A stretch of DNA of 64,000 nucleotides from Spirodela intermedia (Eukaryota; Streptophyta; Magnoliopsida; Alismatales; Araceae). The stretch covers positions 8,282,231 through 8,346,230 of the forward strand of contig LR746269.1 in the NCBI GenBank assembly GCA_902729315.2, read 5' to 3'. The translations under genes and the position numbers were made by a program. The notes beneath the pieces are model-generated. The model saw nothing but the letters and a program-made list of their open reading frames with translations, was not told the origin of the DNA and made no database searches. Below are positions 61,621-64,000 of the stretch, one piece after another (the stretch's first letter is position 1; each line of letters opens with the position of its first letter).

Positions 61621-64000
61621 TTATAGCAAGTGGTGAGCGTATATAATCCACTTGATTTACATCTATCAATCCACTAAAAATGGAACATCCTAATCTCTAT
61701 GATTCCTTAATCATGTTAATCATGTTTCCTTCCACTCTTATGAGACACTCAATCTTACCCTAGTCAACCCTCTTAGATATCATAGATTTAGGGTGAGAGT
61801 CAAGTACAAGATAATTTAGTTTTTAATCAACCCATCAAGCATCAAATTTGGTCTCATTCATTTAGTTTTTCAAATCTAGAGCTTAGAGTTTTGGTTAGGG
61901 TGTTAGCTCCATTAATTTGTTAAAAAAATCACCATCAAAATTTACTACTATTTCTGTTCTTTGCATCATCTAGTTACACGTGCACTAGATCTGGTCATAT
62001 GATTATTTTTGATGAGGTAATCAATAGAGCCACTTCGTGGATGAGAATATGTCCAATTGGGGAAGGGAAATATTAGAATAATTGGATCAATTAGATGAGA
62101 GTATTATCGAGAAGGTACACATGAATACCACTAAACCCCAAGCCCAACCCTAAATCATAGTTAAAGAGCTCAAAATAAAACCCTCAACAATATACTAAGA
62201 ATAATAGGGAACCACTTGACCCATATGAACCATCAGAGACATCTTAGAAAAACGCTAGAGTGGAAGACCCTTATTTTGAGGGATTCCTAGACCCTACAAT
62301 ATGTATTGATTAGGAAGCTGACATGAATTGTCACTTTAGGTAGTACGAAATGTCTAAAGAGAGAAGAGTTTGATTTGCCCAAATGAAGCTTATAGCATGT
62401 TAAAATCTATTAGAGGAATGTAGAGACATTACTATGTAGAAGACAACAAAATCTGATAATGCTTTATTTTAGATAATAATTGAGTTAAAATAAATATACT
62501 ATTCACATGACTTAAAATAAAATGTGAATTATTTATGTTATAAATATTAATACTCATTTGAAGGTAATGTGATGAATTTATATTTAATATATATTTTTAA
62601 GATTATCTGAAATAAATAATTTTTTATTTTTAATTCATGTGCTAACAATATTATCCAAGGTTTGTAATCTTGAGAATTATTTTACAATTGACATGAAATT
62701 AGACATGAAGTTAAAATTGGCAAATAGATTTATCTTACAATTTTAGGAAATTAATGAAGACATTTATTCATCCATTTTGTAGTAATTTAGAAATTATCAA
62801 AATATGATAACAAAATGTGGTAGTGATTCATGAGCATATATCTAAAAGGATGTGTCAAGGATTCGTGGGCCAAGTTAGCATTTTTGACCATGTCAACAGT
62901 TATACCACATGATTCATGTACACATAATCTTCCATGGTCTGTTTTTGGGTGGTGAAATAGATGGAGATATTTCCAGATTTCAAAATGGTTGCAATATTAT
63001 TGCATGAAATTTGAAAGGAAGTTCTAGGGATAAAGGACGAACTTTCTAGATGATAAAAAGGGAAAGATTAGAGTATTTTCCAAGCTTTTCAAACCGAATT
63101 ATCTCCAAGTGATGAATGGAGATGAGCGGAGCAATGTTGGGCACATGCAAGTTCAATTTCTATTTTAATTACATTTTATTTTCATTCCTTCTTAATCCAT
63201 CATCTGGGTGATAGACACACAAAGAGATTTAGGCTTTAATTCACTTTGTACATGATTTCCCTGTACTATGTTTTTAGGTGACAGATGAGTAGAGATATGG
63301 ACGGTGAGTGCTAATTAGATTTATTTCCATTTTGATTCAATTTATCTTTTTTCTAGCTTAATCTTTCATTTGGGTGACAGGCAGATGACGGGATTAAGCA
63401 TTTTAATCAATATTTTTTTCACTTTTTAAGCTCTTCATTTTATTTTCTACCACAATGTTACTCTATTCCTAGGTGGCAGATAGGATGAGTTCACTGATTT
63501 ATTTCATTTTTTTAGTTCTTATTCTTGATATTTTAAGGATTCTAATGATTTTTAACTTGTTTAAGATTTTTGGATTGAGTTTATTTTCATAGGTTAGTCA
63601 AGTATTATATGAATTCAAATCAAAATTGTTTTCCCATTTTACTGCCAACATGGTCTCTTATTGATAGTTTTATTTTCTCTCTCCAGTTTAATATTTCCTG
63701 ATTCTATGTGTTTTACGTGATATAAATTGATTTTATTTTTTTGATTTTCTCTGAAATATATTGCAGGTCTCGAGTGATATATCAATTTTGAATGTGGGAA
63801 AATATCAAAATATGAATATTTACAGCTCATGCAATTTATAAGGTTTAAAGCATGGAGAAGATTATTTTCTTTATTTTCTTCATTTTTTTATTTCAATAAA
63901 CTGTTTAGAACAAAAGAAATTCAGATTGAGATTGACCATCATACCTATGGACAACCTCAGTTCACCAAAATTTTAATTTTAATTATTATTTTGAATTCAA
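61621..64000. other. AT-rich spacer, unit 3, cut by window edge
   Basis: Counterpart of about 19,779-22,160. It is very similar to unit 1 between about 61,940 and 63,050 and more diverged on both sides. No supported gene; the gag-protease relic would start just past the edge. Confidence 0.6.

Larger units (their letters stand above)
43786..64000 (+). repeat. Tandem unit 3, incomplete at window edge, with internal insertion
   Basis: Third copy. Bases 43,786 to about 44,966 share the small-deletion signature of unit 2. From about 45.2 kb to 51.5 kb it is colinear with unit 1 at a constant offset of 37,823. The middle of the GC-rich element is replaced by retroelement DNA (about 51,870-56,210). 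From about 56,900 the unit resumes but is more diverged from units 1 and 2 than those are from each other. The window ends where unit 1 would be at about 22.16 kb. Confidence 0.95.

Overview
The window is plant nuclear DNA. Genes carry GT-AG introns, promoters have plant-type TATA boxes, intergenic DNA is AT-rich, and decayed Ty3/gypsy retroelements are present. The glucanases and the GC-rich third codon positions suggest a monocot, most likely a banana relative (Musa/Ensete). That assignment is inference and was not tested by any search.

Layout. Positions 1-5,944 are single-copy. They hold, on the minus strand, the 5' ten exons of a gene for the alpha subunit of the cytosolic chaperonin CCT/TCP-1; its 3' half lies outside the window or is missing. 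From 5,945 to the end the window is a tandem array of one ~19 kb unit: unit 1 at 5,945-24,958, unit 2 at 24,959-43,785, and unit 3 from 43,786 past the edge. Each unit carries in order: (i) a tail-to-tail pair of GH17 endo-beta-1,3-glucanase genes (PR-2 type), A on plus and B on minus; (ii) a probable thaumatin-like (PR-5) relic and a wall-associated-kinase-like relic; (iii) a GC-rich 2.2 kb solo-LTR-like element with 30-bp and 38-bp tandem arrays; (iv) a decayed third GH17 fragment; (v) about 7 kb of AT-rich DNA holding a degraded Ty3/gypsy element (gag and protease traces, ~200 bp direct repeats) and an inverted, CpG-depleted LTR remnant. In unit 3 the middle of the GC-rich element is replaced by about 4.3 kb of Ty3/gypsy material: a reverse transcriptase-RNase H block on minus, then a 3' internal region, polypurine tract and 1.6 kb LTR on plus.

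Main cautions. Units 1 and 3 are colinear without a length change from gene A to about 13.7 kb of unit 1. Unit 2 and the first 1.2 kb of unit 3 (about 26.43-44.97 kb) instead show many small deletions, nearly all in homopolymers or short tandem repeats. This looks like unpolished long-read sequence about one unit long. The frameshifts in A2, B2 and A3, and the count of three rather than two units, should be doubted until checked against reads.

Biology. Glucanases A and B are predicted to be secreted enzymes that hydrolyse beta-1,3-glucan (callose or fungal wall). Both keep the two GH17 catalytic glutamates at equivalent positions. The promoters carry W-box motifs, and A has an 18-bp palindromic G-box. 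With the PR-5, kinase and third GH17 relics, the unit looks like a small defence-gene cluster that was later amplified in tandem and invaded by retroelements.
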